Below, piece by piece: positions 34,169-42,653 of a DNA stretch of 64,000 bases. This DNA comes from Herpetosiphon geysericola (lineage in GTDB: Bacteria > Chloroflexota > Chloroflexia > Chloroflexales > Herpetosiphonaceae). The translations under genes and the position numbers were made by a program. The first letter of the stretch is position 1, and every line of letters begins with the position of its first letter. The DNA is taken from NCBI RefSeq assembly GCF_001306135.1, contig NZ_LGKP01000008.1:62001-126000 (forward strand). The letters run 5' to 3'. Under the pieces are notes generated by a model that made no database searches, was not told the origin of the DNA, and saw only the letters and a program-made list of their open reading frames with translations.

Positions 34169-35542
34169 TTATTTCTTCTTGAAGAAATCAAGTGGGTCTT
34201 GGCTAGCTGCGGCATCGTCGCGAGCGCTGCTGAACCAGGTTGCATCGAAGCTACTTGCGCTTCCTAACATGGTGACGTTTTTGCCTCGTTGGCGAAAGAA
34301 GGCATAGGCTATACGACCACTTTCACTCTCTGAATAGACCATGTACACCCCGGGAGTGGGGTTATCGCTGGCGGTAAAGTTGATGTTGGCATAATCAATC
34401 GATCCATTGCCATCAGCATATACCCCAACCGCATCCGAAATTTGCTCAAAATCAAGAGTAAAAATGGCAGCTGCCACAATTTCACCAGGCACAAAGCCAC
34501 CAGCATAGAAACGATATTTTGTGCCTGGGCCACCCTCGCGTGGGTCGACCCGTGCATTCACATCATCGGGTAATTGGCCTTGCGTAACTTCAAAATAGCC
34601 AATCGCTGCATGTCCGCTTGACTTACCTTGAGCAGTAATCGCCCATTTGCCAAGTTCCATCCCAATGCTACTATAAAATGTTACCCCTGCTGAGGTTAAT
34701 GAGCCATCAGCATCAGCATAGATGTTATTTGGTGCTGGAACGACTTGCCCACTTGGCGAGGTCGCCCAGTATGCTACTTCTTCGCCTGCTACAAAGCCAA
34801 AACCATTGTAGGCAAAATTAGTGCCTTCTGGTCCTGAGTTTGGATTAACCGTTGCATCTTTATTGCCAGGAGTGCCCGGATTGCTTGGTGGTGGCGAACC
34901 TGGCGGGCTGCCTGGTGGCAATGGAGCGGTCAGTTCACGTGGAGCCAAGCGGCGACCGAGATCGCTCACGACTACGCGTTGCCCAGCAGGATACTCTGGC
35001 CAGAACTCAAAGCGCGCCCGTTCAAAATATTGAACCGTATGCCATTTATTATCGGATGCAAGGATTTCATCCATCTCTTCGCTGATGGGGTAGCCAAATA
35101 CACCTAAACCACCTTTGGTTTCCCAAATGGTTTTAAAGCCCCACATAACCATGTGGCTGGTTTCAGGGAAGTAGCGATGGTTTGCATCGTTGGGCTGCGG
35201 TGGAATTTGGGGAAACACCCGATTAACGGTTGCTTCACGGCCCAAAAGCCCCAACTCAATCGAGCCATTGCTGGCTATTTCAAAGCGTGCCCGTTCGAAC
35301 CATTGAATGGTTTTGCCGCGGGCATCGCGATATTCTTCAGTAATGGGGTAACCAAAAATTTGCAAGCCACCGTTGGCTGCCCAGTAATCGCGGAAACCTC
35401 CACCAAGATAGTGACCGGTTTCAGGATAGTAGGTTGGCGGATCGGCAGCATTAGAGGCTTGGGGTCGGGCAACAATCAGAGTTAAAAGCATCATAACGAT
35501 GATTAAACCCATGCTGCGCCGCACGGTCGAACGTGGGAGCAT
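34169..35542 (-). CDS. Secreted protein with FPETGH/FGYP repeats and two beta-type repeats
   Basis: A 457-residue exported protein. A signal peptide covers ~1-33. Two copies (~40-115 and ~122-200) of a repeat found widely in Chloroflexota secreted proteins follow: YPETGHYLGGGF..YW..NGGLQIFGYPITEE...IQWFERARFE. This resembles LGFP-type cell-wall repeats. A Pro/Gly linker (~205-235) leads to two related domains (~240-330 and ~340-425) with GPEGTNFAYNGFGFVAGEEV and GPGTKYRFYAGGFVPGEIV. The last residues are DPLDFFKKK. The role is unknown; surface or matrix binding is plausible. GGAGGAGGT precedes the ATG and a strong terminator follows. Confidence 0.82.
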   Translation of the reverse strand: MLPRSTVRRSMGLIIVMMLLTLIVARPQASNAADPPTYYPETGHYLGGGFRDYWAANGGLQIFGYPITEEYRDARGKTIQWFERARFEIASNGSIELGLLGREATVNRVFPQIPPQPNDANHRYFPETSHMVMWGFKTIWETKGGLGVFGYPISEEMDEILASDNKWHTVQYFERARFEFWPEYPAGQRVVVSDLGRRLAPRELTAPLPPGSPPGSPPPSNPGTPGNKDATVNPNSGPEGTNFAYNGFGFVAGEEVAYWATSPSGQVVPAPNNIYADADGSLTSAGVTFYSSIGMELGKWAITAQGKSSGHAAIGYFEVTQGQLPDDVNARVDPREGGPGTKYRFYAGGFVPGEIVAAAIFTLDFEQISDAVGVYADGNGSIDYANINFTASDNPTPGVYMVYSESESGRIAYAFFRQRGKNVTMLGSASSFDATWFSSARDDAAASQDPLDFFKKK

Positions 35543-35771
35543 ACCTCCTCCTTATGGATTAATTTAAAATGAGAATCCCTCCTGAGTATACCGATAGTTA
35601 GGGCTTTTGGCAAGTCTCGATTAGGTCTTTTACGGCTTGAATTGAGGATGAAACGTCGTTAAACCCTGAAGGCTCTGCGCATAAATCAGCGCTACTCAAA
35701 TCTTGTATCATAGGCTTGTTGTACCAACTAGGAAGCGTCCAAACAGCCTAGTCTAGTTCCAAGGAGTTGCC

Positions 35772-37031
35772 ATGACGGTCGATCTCGCTCCATTTCGCAG
35801 TCACTTTCCTTCATTAAGCCAAACTCACGCGGGGAAACCCTTGGTTTTTTTTGATAATCCTGGTGGAACGCAAGTGCCGCAACAGGTGATTGGCCAGATG
35901 ACCGATTATTTGCGGCGCTCTGTCGCCAATACTCATGGTGCATTTTTGACCAGCCAGCGCACCGATGCAGTGATTGATGAATGTCACGCTGGGCTGGCGG
36001 CCTTGCTCGGTGGCGATCCCGATGAGATTGTGCTCGGGGCCAATATGACATCGCTGACCTTTGCATTGAGCCGTTCGTTGGCTCGCGAATGGCAGGCTGG
36101 CGATGAAATTATTCTGACTACGCTCGACCACGATGCGAATGTTACGCCATGGCTGCTTGCCGCCGAAGAGCGTGGCGTAACCGTGCATTTTGTTGATTTC
36201 AACCCTGATGATTGTACGTTGCTGATGAGCGATTTCGAGCGCTATCTCTCGCCGCGCACCAAGTTGGTAGCAGTTGGCTGGGCCTCGAATGCTTTTGGCA
36301 CCATCAACGATGTGCAAACCATTGTGCAGCAAGCCCATGCGGTCGGTGCGTTATGTTTTGTCGATGCAGTCCAAAGTGTGCCGCATCTTCCATGCGATGT
36401 TAAAGCCTTGGATGCTGATTTTGTGGCATGTTCGGCCTATAAATTTTTTGGCCCGCATGTTGGCGTCCTCTGGGCCAAACGTGAACATTTAGAGCGCTTG
36501 TTTGCCTATAAAGTGCGGCCTGCACCCGAAACACTTCCCAGCCGTTGGGAAACTGGCACCCAGAATTTCGAAGGCCAAGCAGGCATCAACGGCGCTTTGG
36601 AATACCTCGGTGGCTTGGGCGTGGGCTATATGGAGCGCTACGATGCCCAATTGGGTGAGAGTTTTGGTCAGCGGGCAGTTTTGTTGGCGGCAATGCATGC
36701 AATTGCTGAAGCTGAACAGAGTCTTGGCCAATATCTGATTCAAGGCCTGCAAACCCTCAAAGGCGTGCAATTGTATGGGATTGTGCAACCAGAACGTGGC
36801 CATTTGCGCGTGCCAACTGTAGCTTTTCGCTTGGCTGGGTTTACGCCGCAGGCGATTGCCCAAACGCTCGGCAACGAGGGCATTTGTGTTTGGGACGGTC
36901 ATTATTATGCCTTGCGCGCCGTTGAACGCTTGAAGTTGCTTGATCAAGGTGGCATGGTGCGGGTTGGCTTGGCCCACTACAACACTCGCGCTGAGATCGA
37001 TCGCATGCTGACTGTGCTTGAAGCAATGTAA
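35772..37031 (+). CDS. Class V aminotransferase-fold protein, VC1184-like cysteine-desulfurase homologue
   Basis: A 419-residue PLP enzyme of the NifS/SufS fold. The PLP Lys is in SAYKFFGPHVG, the cofactor Asp/Gln in FVDAVQSVPH, and the His in TTLDHDANVTPW. In SufS the catalytic Cys follows GHH near the C-terminus; here the segment is CVWDGHYYALRAVERL with Tyr in its place. This is a feature of the VC1184-like branch (TIGR01976), which is therefore not expected to act as a normal desulfurase. The reaction is unknown; cysteine lyase or transaminase chemistry is possible. The ATG has AAGGAG upstream. A terminator lies between it and the convergent glycosyltransferase gene. Confidence 0.85.
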   Translation: MTVDLAPFRSHFPSLSQTHAGKPLVFFDNPGGTQVPQQVIGQMTDYLRRSVANTHGAFLTSQRTDAVIDECHAGLAALLGGDPDEIVLGANMTSLTFALSRSLAREWQAGDEIILTTLDHDANVTPWLLAAEERGVTVHFVDFNPDDCTLLMSDFERYLSPRTKLVAVGWASNAFGTINDVQTIVQQAHAVGALCFVDAVQSVPHLPCDVKALDADFVACSAYKFFGPHVGVLWAKREHLERLFAYKVRPAPETLPSRWETGTQNFEGQAGINGALEYLGGLGVGYMERYDAQLGESFGQRAVLLAAMHAIAEAEQSLGQYLIQGLQTLKGVQLYGIVQPERGHLRVPTVAFRLAGFTPQAIAQTLGNEGICVWDGHYYALRAVERLKLLDQGGMVRVGLAHYNTRAEIDRMLTVLEAM

Positions 37032-37050
37032 GTTTGGGCGCAATACAAAA

Positions 37051-37080
37051 CCCCCGCTCAGCTTTTGCAATGAGCGGGGG
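37051..37080. terminator. Bidirectional terminator
   Basis: CCCCCGCTCA (37051-37060) pairs with TGAGCGGGGG (37071-37080). TTT follows on the plus strand and TTTT on the minus strand, between two convergent genes. Confidence 0.85.
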
Positions 37081-37099
37081 TTTGCTGTTCAGCACTTAA

Positions 37100-37825
37100 T
37101 TAAATGTGCTTGGTTTTGGTTTGTTCTTGTTGGGCTAATTGGCCGCGTACCGCAATCAATTCGCGGAAAGCGCGCAAAATAACCGAGAGTTTGGCGCCCG
37201 TTGGGTTGCCAGCCACCCGTGGGCGATGACCGTTAATTGCTACCTCTTCAAAACGAAAGCCTGCTCGTTTGGCGCGCACCAGAAACTCGGCGCTAAATGT
37301 TGCGCCGCGTGATTGCACTTGATCTTTGAGTGTATCGACCACATGGCGTTGCATCAATTTAAAGGCACAATCAATATCGCGCGCAGTATAGCCAAACAAC
37401 AACGTGACCAAACGGCTCCAACCCCAGCCATTTAAGCGCCGCATCAGTGGGTCGCGTCGGGGCGAGCGATAGCCAACCACCAAATCTGCTTGATCAATTT
37501 TGGCCAACAATTTAGGCAACTCGCCAAGGTCAAATTGACGATCAGCATCGGTAAAAAAGACCAAATCGGTTTTGGCGCTGGTGAGGCCCGTCCAAACTGC
37601 TGCCCCATAGCCTTGGTTAACCGTATGATCGACCAAGCGGACATGAGGATAGCGGGCTTCTAATTCACGCACAACTGCCGCAGTATTATCGCGGCTGCCA
37701 TCGTTAACCACAATCACTTCATATGTACGGCCAAGGCTTTCGAGGGTATTGACCACTTCCTCAACCATGGCTGGAATGTTTTCAGCTTCGTTATAGGCGG
37801 GTAAGGCCACCGTGATGCTTTTCAC
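37100..37825 (-). CDS. Family 2 glycosyltransferase, dolichol-phosphate-mannose-synthase-like
   Basis: A 241-residue GT2 enzyme with VALPAYNEAENIP, VVNDGSRDNT and the DxD-type motif FFTDADRQFDL that binds the metal and nucleotide sugar. The layout (GT-A domain, no membrane helix) resembles soluble DPM1/polyprenyl-phosphate glycosyltransferases, which move a sugar from a nucleotide donor to a lipid phosphate at the membrane. The start at GTG 37825 is preferred because GGGAG lies 8 bases before it; the ATG at 37840 has no ribosome site. The acceptor is not certain. Confidence 0.88.
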   Translation of the reverse strand: MKSITVALPAYNEAENIPAMVEEVVNTLESLGRTYEVIVVNDGSRDNTAAVVRELEARYPHVRLVDHTVNQGYGAAVWTGLTSAKTDLVFFTDADRQFDLGELPKLLAKIDQADLVVGYRSPRRDPLMRRLNGWGWSRLVTLLFGYTARDIDCAFKLMQRHVVDTLKDQVQSRGATFSAEFLVRAKRAGFRFEEVAINGHRPRVAGNPTGAKLSVILRAFRELIAVRGQLAQQEQTKTKHI

Positions 37826-37893
37826 GTTGAGAACTCCCATTGTTCGCAGATAGGGTTAAGTGCAGCCCTCCACGCATGGGCTTGCAAGCGACT

Positions 37894-37902
37894 ATTGTAG
37901 CA
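37894..37902 (-). promoter_or_regulatory. Extended -10 promoter of the glycosyltransferase gene
   Basis: TGCTACAAT on the minus strand, about 70 bases before the start codon. Confidence 0.5.
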
Positions 37903-38020
37903 TAAAGCCTTTTATTGCTTTAAAAGCGAACATGTGTGTTTACTTTTAGGATTTTTAACGGTATAGTTAAGTTTGGGTAACCGATAGTAGCTTTTGGGTG
38001 ATTACCAAGGAGTAAAACCA

Positions 38021-38674
38021 ATGTGTGGACGCTATTCGATCACTGCTGATGGTCAACAGGTTGCGATGCGTTTTGGGGTGCAAGTGGCGGGCGATTGGCA
38101 AGCGCACTACAATGCAGCGCCAAGCCAGAGTTTGCCAGTCATTCTCAATAGCGATCCCCAAAGCGTGCAATGGTTGCGTTGGGGGTTAGTGCCGCATTGG
38201 GCCAAAGATCCCAGCATTGGCAATAAAATGATTAATGCTCGTGCAGAAACCTTATTAGAAAAGCCTAGCTTTCGCGAGCCGTTGCGCAAACGGCGTTGTT
38301 TGGTGCTTGCCGATGGCTATTATGAATGGCAGGCAACCGCCAAGGGCAAACAACCAATGCGCTTTGTGCTCGACGACGGCCAACCATTTGCCATGGCCGG
38401 TTTGTGGGAAGAATGGCGCGGCGGCGAAACGCCTTTGGCAACGTTTAGCGTCATTACAACCTCGGCCAATGCGATGGCTGCCGCAGTTCACAATCGCATG
38501 CCAGTTATTCTGGCGCCCGAAACTGAGCGCGATTGGCTGAACCCCGAGATCGATGTTGCTGATTTGCTGCCACTGCTCACGCCATTCGCTGGCGAAAAAA
38601 TGAGCGTCTATCCCGTTTCAACTCGGCTCAACTCGCCTAGCAACGACGACCCTAGCCTGATTGCCCGGGTCTGA
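38021..38674 (+). CDS. SRAP-domain protein (YedK/HMCES family)
   Basis: A 217-residue SOS response-associated peptidase-like protein. Cys2 (MCGRYS) is the residue that, after removal of Met1, forms a thiazolidine crosslink to abasic sites in single-stranded DNA. The other conserved segments are WGLVPHWAKD, NARAETLLEKPSFREPL, LADGYYEW and VHNRMPVIL (His). AAGGAG precedes the ATG and the start next to Cys is required for function, so an upstream in-frame start is rejected. Its role is protection of abasic sites during replication. No lexA-type box was recognised upstream. Confidence 0.93.
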   Translation: MCGRYSITADGQQVAMRFGVQVAGDWQAHYNAAPSQSLPVILNSDPQSVQWLRWGLVPHWAKDPSIGNKMINARAETLLEKPSFREPLRKRRCLVLADGYYEWQATAKGKQPMRFVLDDGQPFAMAGLWEEWRGGETPLATFSVITTSANAMAAAVHNRMPVILAPETERDWLNPEIDVADLLPLLTPFAGEKMSVYPVSTRLNSPSNDDPSLIARV

Positions 38675-38690
38675 ATCATGGTCAGGGGAT

Positions 38691-38719
38691 TTGCATAGGA
38701 CTATAGTACGGGCTATACT
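38691..38719 (+). promoter_or_regulatory. Promoter of the cyclase-ATPase gene
   Basis: TTGCAT (38691-38696), 17 bases, TATACT (38714-38719). The ATG at 38771 is about 45 bases beyond the expected start site and has TAGGAG upstream. Confidence 0.65.
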
Positions 38720-38770
38720 AGCAGCGAGCGTAATAAGCGCGATGATTTAACTGGGCGTAGGAGTTGCTGT

Positions 38771-41700
38771 ATGCAAGCACGCTGGTTTGCTTATTTGCCG
38801 CCGTATATTGTCCCCCGATTGCTCGACCAACGTGCCTCCGCTGCCACCAAAACCACTAAACATGGGCAAGCAGTCGTGCTTTTTGCTGATATTGCAGGCT
38901 TTACGCCGCTGAGCGAAGCGCTTGGCCTCCATGATCAGCATGGTACTGAAACTCTGACCCGTTGGTTAAATCGTTGTTTTGCGCCACTCATCGATGTGAT
39001 TGAGCGCTTTGGTGGAATGATTAGCAATTTTGGCGGCGATGCAATTACCGCTTTGTTTCCGATCAATCAGCCACAACGTGCGCAGCGCGTAGCCGCCCGC
39101 GTCGTGCGTTGTGCGCTCGAAATGCAACGTTTGATGCAGCAGTTGGGCGCAATTGAGATTCAAGCAACTAGCTGGCGTTTAACCCTCAAAATTGGGATTG
39201 GCGCTGGCCATGTGCTCTATACCACGGTCGGCGATCCCAGCAAGCGCTGCGTTTCGGTGGTTGGTGGCTCGGCCCTATTGCGCTCCGCCGAGGCCGAAAA
39301 TCAGGCCCGCTCTGGCGATGTGGTGGTCGATTGCGACTCGTTAGATTGCAGTTTGTTCACAATCGAGCCAATCAATCAGCGCTTTAGTCGGGTGCTTGGG
39401 CTAGACCAGACGGTGCGCGCTCAGCCAATTCGTTGGCCTGAGTCGCTCACGCCGCATCCGCCTGCTCAATTTGATGCCTACCTCCACCCCTCAATTGCCC
39501 AACAAGTGCGTGAAGGTCGCACAACCTTTATCAACGAACGACGCTCGGTTAGCTTGTTGTTTGTTAATTTCGATGCGCCCGATTATGATCGCGATCCGTT
39601 TGCTGCCGAGCGCCTCAACCACTATTTTCGCGAGGTACTGCGGATTGTCGAGCGCTACGCTGGCTATTTGAATAAAGTTGAAGTTGGCGATAAAGGCAGC
39701 AGCTTTTTGGTTTTGTTTGGCGCGCCAGTTGCCCACGAAAACGATAGCGATCGGGCGGCTCATTGCGCGCTAGAGCTACGCGCATTGCCTGAATTTGAGG
39801 CTCGGATTGGGATTAACACGGGCTTTGTGTTTTGCGGCCTGATTGGCTCGGAGCGCCGTCGAGAATACACAGTCATTGGCGATACGGTGAATTTGGCGGC
39901 TCGTTTGATGCAGCAAGCTGGCCAAGGCCAAATTTTGCTTACTGAAGCCACTCAAGCCACGCTTAGCTCCACGTTTCTAACTGCGCCATTGCCAGCAGTG
40001 CGAGTTAAAGGCCGCAGCGAATTGGTCGAACTCCACGAATTAACCGATTTGCGCCAAACGGCAATTCGCGGCCAAGAGCCAATGTATGCCTTGCCTATGG
40101 TTGGGCGCAGCCAAGAATTGCAGTTTGTTGGCGAATTGCTGAGCAACATCAAACAAGGCCATGGTCAGGTTTTGGGCATCACTGGCGAAGCTGGCATGGG
40201 CAAATCGCGGCTCGTGGCCGAAATTCGGCGGATTGCTCGCGCCCAACGGGTGGCGGTCTATAGCGGCGAATGCCTCTCGTATGGCACGACAATTAGCTAT
40301 TTGCTTTGGCATAATTTGTGGCGCTCGTTTTTTAATGTCGATCCTGAGTGGCCGCTTGATTTGCAAATGTTGCAGTTGCGGGCGCAATTAGCATTAATTG
40401 ATCAAGATTTGTTAGATTGGATGCCACTGCTGGCTAGTGCCTTACGCCTGCCAATTCCCGATCAATCATTAACCAAATTGCTCGATATTAAGTCGCGCAA
40501 AATGTTACTTGAATCGTTGCTGGTGGATTGTTTGCGCTATCGAGCCAACGAAACGCCGCTTTTGCTTGTGCTCGAAGATTGCCATTGGATTGATTCGCTC
40601 TCGAATGATTTATTGACGCGGATTACCCAGGCGATTCGCGATGTGCCAGTGCTGATTGTGCTGGCCTATCGCCCATCAGCCGAGCACGATCAAACCATGT
40701 GGCACGAGCTACGCCAGCTTGAACATTGGACAGAAATTGAGCTGCAAGAATTTACGTTCGATGAAACTGCCGAATTGGTGCGGCTGAAAATCAAACAACT
40801 TTTGGGCAATCACCACGTGCCTTCCGAGCAATTGGTTGGCAAATTGACCGAGCGCGCCCAAGGCAATCCATTTTATATTGAAGAATTGATCAATTTGGTA
40901 GTTGAACGTCAGCCCAATGTGAGCGATCCCAAAGCTATGGCTCAGCTCGATTTGCCCGACAGCTTGCATCGCCTGATTATCAGCCGCATGGATCAGCTTG
41001 AGGAGACGACCAAGCATACCCTGAAAGTGGCGAGCGTGATTGGGCGTTTGTTCAAGGCCAATTGGCTGTGGGGCGCATACCCCCAACTTGGCAGCGCCGA
41101 GCAAGTTAAACAGCAACTCAACACGCTTAGCCGCATGGATCTTACGCCGCTTGATCGAGCAGAACCAGAGCTTGAATACCTCTTTAAACATGTGGTAACT
41201 CAAGAAGTTGCCTATCAAAGCCTGCCGTTAGCAACACGCGCTGAGCTGCACGAGCAGGTTGGCGATTATTTGGTTGAAACCTATGGAGTCGAAGGCGCAG
41301 CCGATCTGTTGGCGCACCACTATGGCATGAGCAACAACCTCGATAAACAGCGCAACTATTTTCGCAAGGCTGGCGATGCTGCGGCGGCCCGTTATGCTAC
41401 CGACGTTGCTTTGAGCTACTATGAGCGCTGCCTGCCCTTGCTCGAACCCCAAGAAAGCTTGGATATTTTCTTTGCAATGGGCGAAATTTACAAGCAAATT
41501 GGGCGTTGGAATGAGGCCGAAGCGATCTACCAGCGCTTGCTAAGCCACGCTCAGCCCCAAAATCAATTGGCAGACTTGGCCCGAGTTTGGTATGAAATTG
41601 CCGATGTCCAAAGCAGCCAAGGCCTGCATGTTGCTGCCATGCAAAGCATTCAAACGGCCTTGCAATATGCCAAACAAGCCAATAATCAGCGTGCCCATTG

Positions 41701-42586
41701 CAATATTTTGCAGCGCATGAGCTGGATTGCCAGCTTTCAAGGCCAACTTCATGCTGCTTGGCAAACCAGCAGATCGGCGGTCATGATTGCTCGTGATGCT
41801 GACGATCAACATAGTTTAGCCTTGGCGCTCAAAACTCATGGCTATATGAATGTGTTGCAGGGCCAATTTAGCAACGCCGAAGCGCTATTTGAGGAAGGCT
41901 TGGCCTTGCATCGCCAACTCGGCCAGCGCGAAGCCGAAGGCCGGATGTTGAATGTTATGGGCGAAGCCGCGCGCCATCGTGGCGATTTCCAACACGCAGT
42001 CGAGTTATATCAACAGGCCTTGGTGATTGGCCGCGAGTTGCGCAATCCTGAGCATTTGATTATGTATTTGAGCAATTTGGGCGGGGCATTGGTTGGGCTT
42101 GGCACCTATGAAACCGCGATTGCAACGCTAAACGAGGCCTTTGATTTAGCGCGGAGCACCACCTGGTATGGCATCGCTGAAACCTATCGTTTTCGGGCCG
42201 AGGCTGCGCTTGGTTTGGGCTATCCTGATGAGGCGATTCGACATATTCTTCAAGCCCATCATGCTGCCCGTGAGCGCCAACAAAGCCTCGAATTATGTGC
42301 CGCCTTGCGGGTTTTAGGCAGCGCATTAAGCCAATTGAATGAGCCAATCCTCTTGCCACCAAGCCTGCCAACCACCGCCCAAGCCTGCTTTGAACAAGCC
42401 TTGCATATGGCCGAAACCAGTGGTTCGCAAGCAGAAGTTGCCGCAATTCAAGTGGCTTTGGCCGAAGATTGGCAACGTCAAGAACAACCAACCAAAGCCC
42501 AAGCGGCTTGGCAGCAAGCCTACACCATCTATGGTCAATTGGGCATGGATGCGCTGCAACAACGGGTAGCCCAATGGTTGATCTAG
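38771..42586 (+). CDS. Soluble-adenylyl-cyclase-like protein: two cyclase domains, AAA ATPase, TPR
   Basis: A 1271-residue cytoplasmic protein. Class III cyclase domains lie at ~32-205 and ~255-425, followed by a STAND-type ATPase (~443-720; Walker A GEAGMGKS at 472-479, LVLEDCHWID later) and a TPR-rich helical half (~850-1270). The first cyclase domain has both metal Asps (Asp40 in FADIAGFT, Asp90 in NFGGDAIT) but lacks the Asn/Arg pair. The second has Asn266 at the first metal site but keeps the adenine-recognition Lys302 and Thr367 and the transition-state Asn374 and Arg378. The complementary halves match human ADCY10. Synthesis of cAMP from one shared site is inferred. Lys/Thr places it in class IIIb. 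Confidence 0.9.
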   Translation: MQARWFAYLPPYIVPRLLDQRASAATKTTKHGQAVVLFADIAGFTPLSEALGLHDQHGTETLTRWLNRCFAPLIDVIERFGGMISNFGGDAITALFPINQPQRAQRVAARVVRCALEMQRLMQQLGAIEIQATSWRLTLKIGIGAGHVLYTTVGDPSKRCVSVVGGSALLRSAEAENQARSGDVVVDCDSLDCSLFTIEPINQRFSRVLGLDQTVRAQPIRWPESLTPHPPAQFDAYLHPSIAQQVREGRTTFINERRSVSLLFVNFDAPDYDRDPFAAERLNHYFREVLRIVERYAGYLNKVEVGDKGSSFLVLFGAPVAHENDSDRAAHCALELRALPEFEARIGINTGFVFCGLIGSERRREYTVIGDTVNLAARLMQQAGQGQILLTEATQATLSSTFLTAPLPAVRVKGRSELVELHELTDLRQTAIRGQEPMYALPMVGRSQELQFVGELLSNIKQGHGQVLGITGEAGMGKSRLVAEIRRIARAQRVAVYSGECLSYGTTISYLLWHNLWRSFFNVDPEWPLDLQMLQLRAQLALIDQDLLDWMPLLASALRLPIPDQSLTKLLDIKSRKMLLESLLVDCLRYRANETPLLLVLEDCHWIDSLSNDLLTRITQAIRDVPVLIVLAYRPSAEHDQTMWHELRQLEHWTEIELQEFTFDETAELVRLKIKQLLGNHHVPSEQLVGKLTERAQGNPFYIEELINLVVERQPNVSDPKAMAQLDLPDSLHRLIISRMDQLEETTKHTLKVASVIGRLFKANWLWGAYPQLGSAEQVKQQLNTLSRMDLTPLDRAEPELEYLFKHVVTQEVAYQSLPLATRAELHEQVGDYLVETYGVEGAADLLAHHYGMSNNLDKQRNYFRKAGDAAAARYATDVALSYYERCLPLLEPQESLDIFFAMGEIYKQIGRWNEAEAIYQRLLSHAQPQNQLADLARVWYEIADVQSSQGLHVAAMQSIQTALQYAKQANNQRAHCNILQRMSWIASFQGQLHAAWQTSRSAVMIARDADDQHSLALALKTHGYMNVLQGQFSNAEALFEEGLALHRQLGQREAEGRMLNVMGEAARHRGDFQHAVELYQQALVIGRELRNPEHLIMYLSNLGGALVGLGTYETAIATLNEAFDLARSTTWYGIAETYRFRAEAALGLGYPDEAIRHILQAHHAARERQQSLELCAALRVLGSALSQLNEPILLPPSLPTTAQACFEQALHMAETSGSQAEVAAIQVALAEDWQRQEQPTKAQAAWQQAYTIYGQLGMDALQQRVAQWLI

Positions 42587-42606
42587 CGCAAGCAGATGTT
42601 AACCAC

Positions 42607-42633
42607 AACAGCCGAGATTTTGCCTCGGCTGTT
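42607..42633. terminator. Terminator between convergent genes
   Basis: AACAGCCGAG (42607-42616) pairs with CTCGGCTGTT (42624-42633), followed on the plus strand by GGCTTTTAG. Confidence 0.75.
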
Positions 42634-42653
42634 GGCTTTTAGCTTCAAGATGC

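Noticed and set aside
36489-37070. A 193-codon minus-strand frame opposite the class V aminotransferase-like gene
   Set aside because: Shadow of a gene with a clear PLP site; it also runs through the terminator.
40709-41218. A 169-codon minus-strand frame within the cyclase-ATPase gene
   Set aside because: Antisense to conserved ATPase segments; no start signals.
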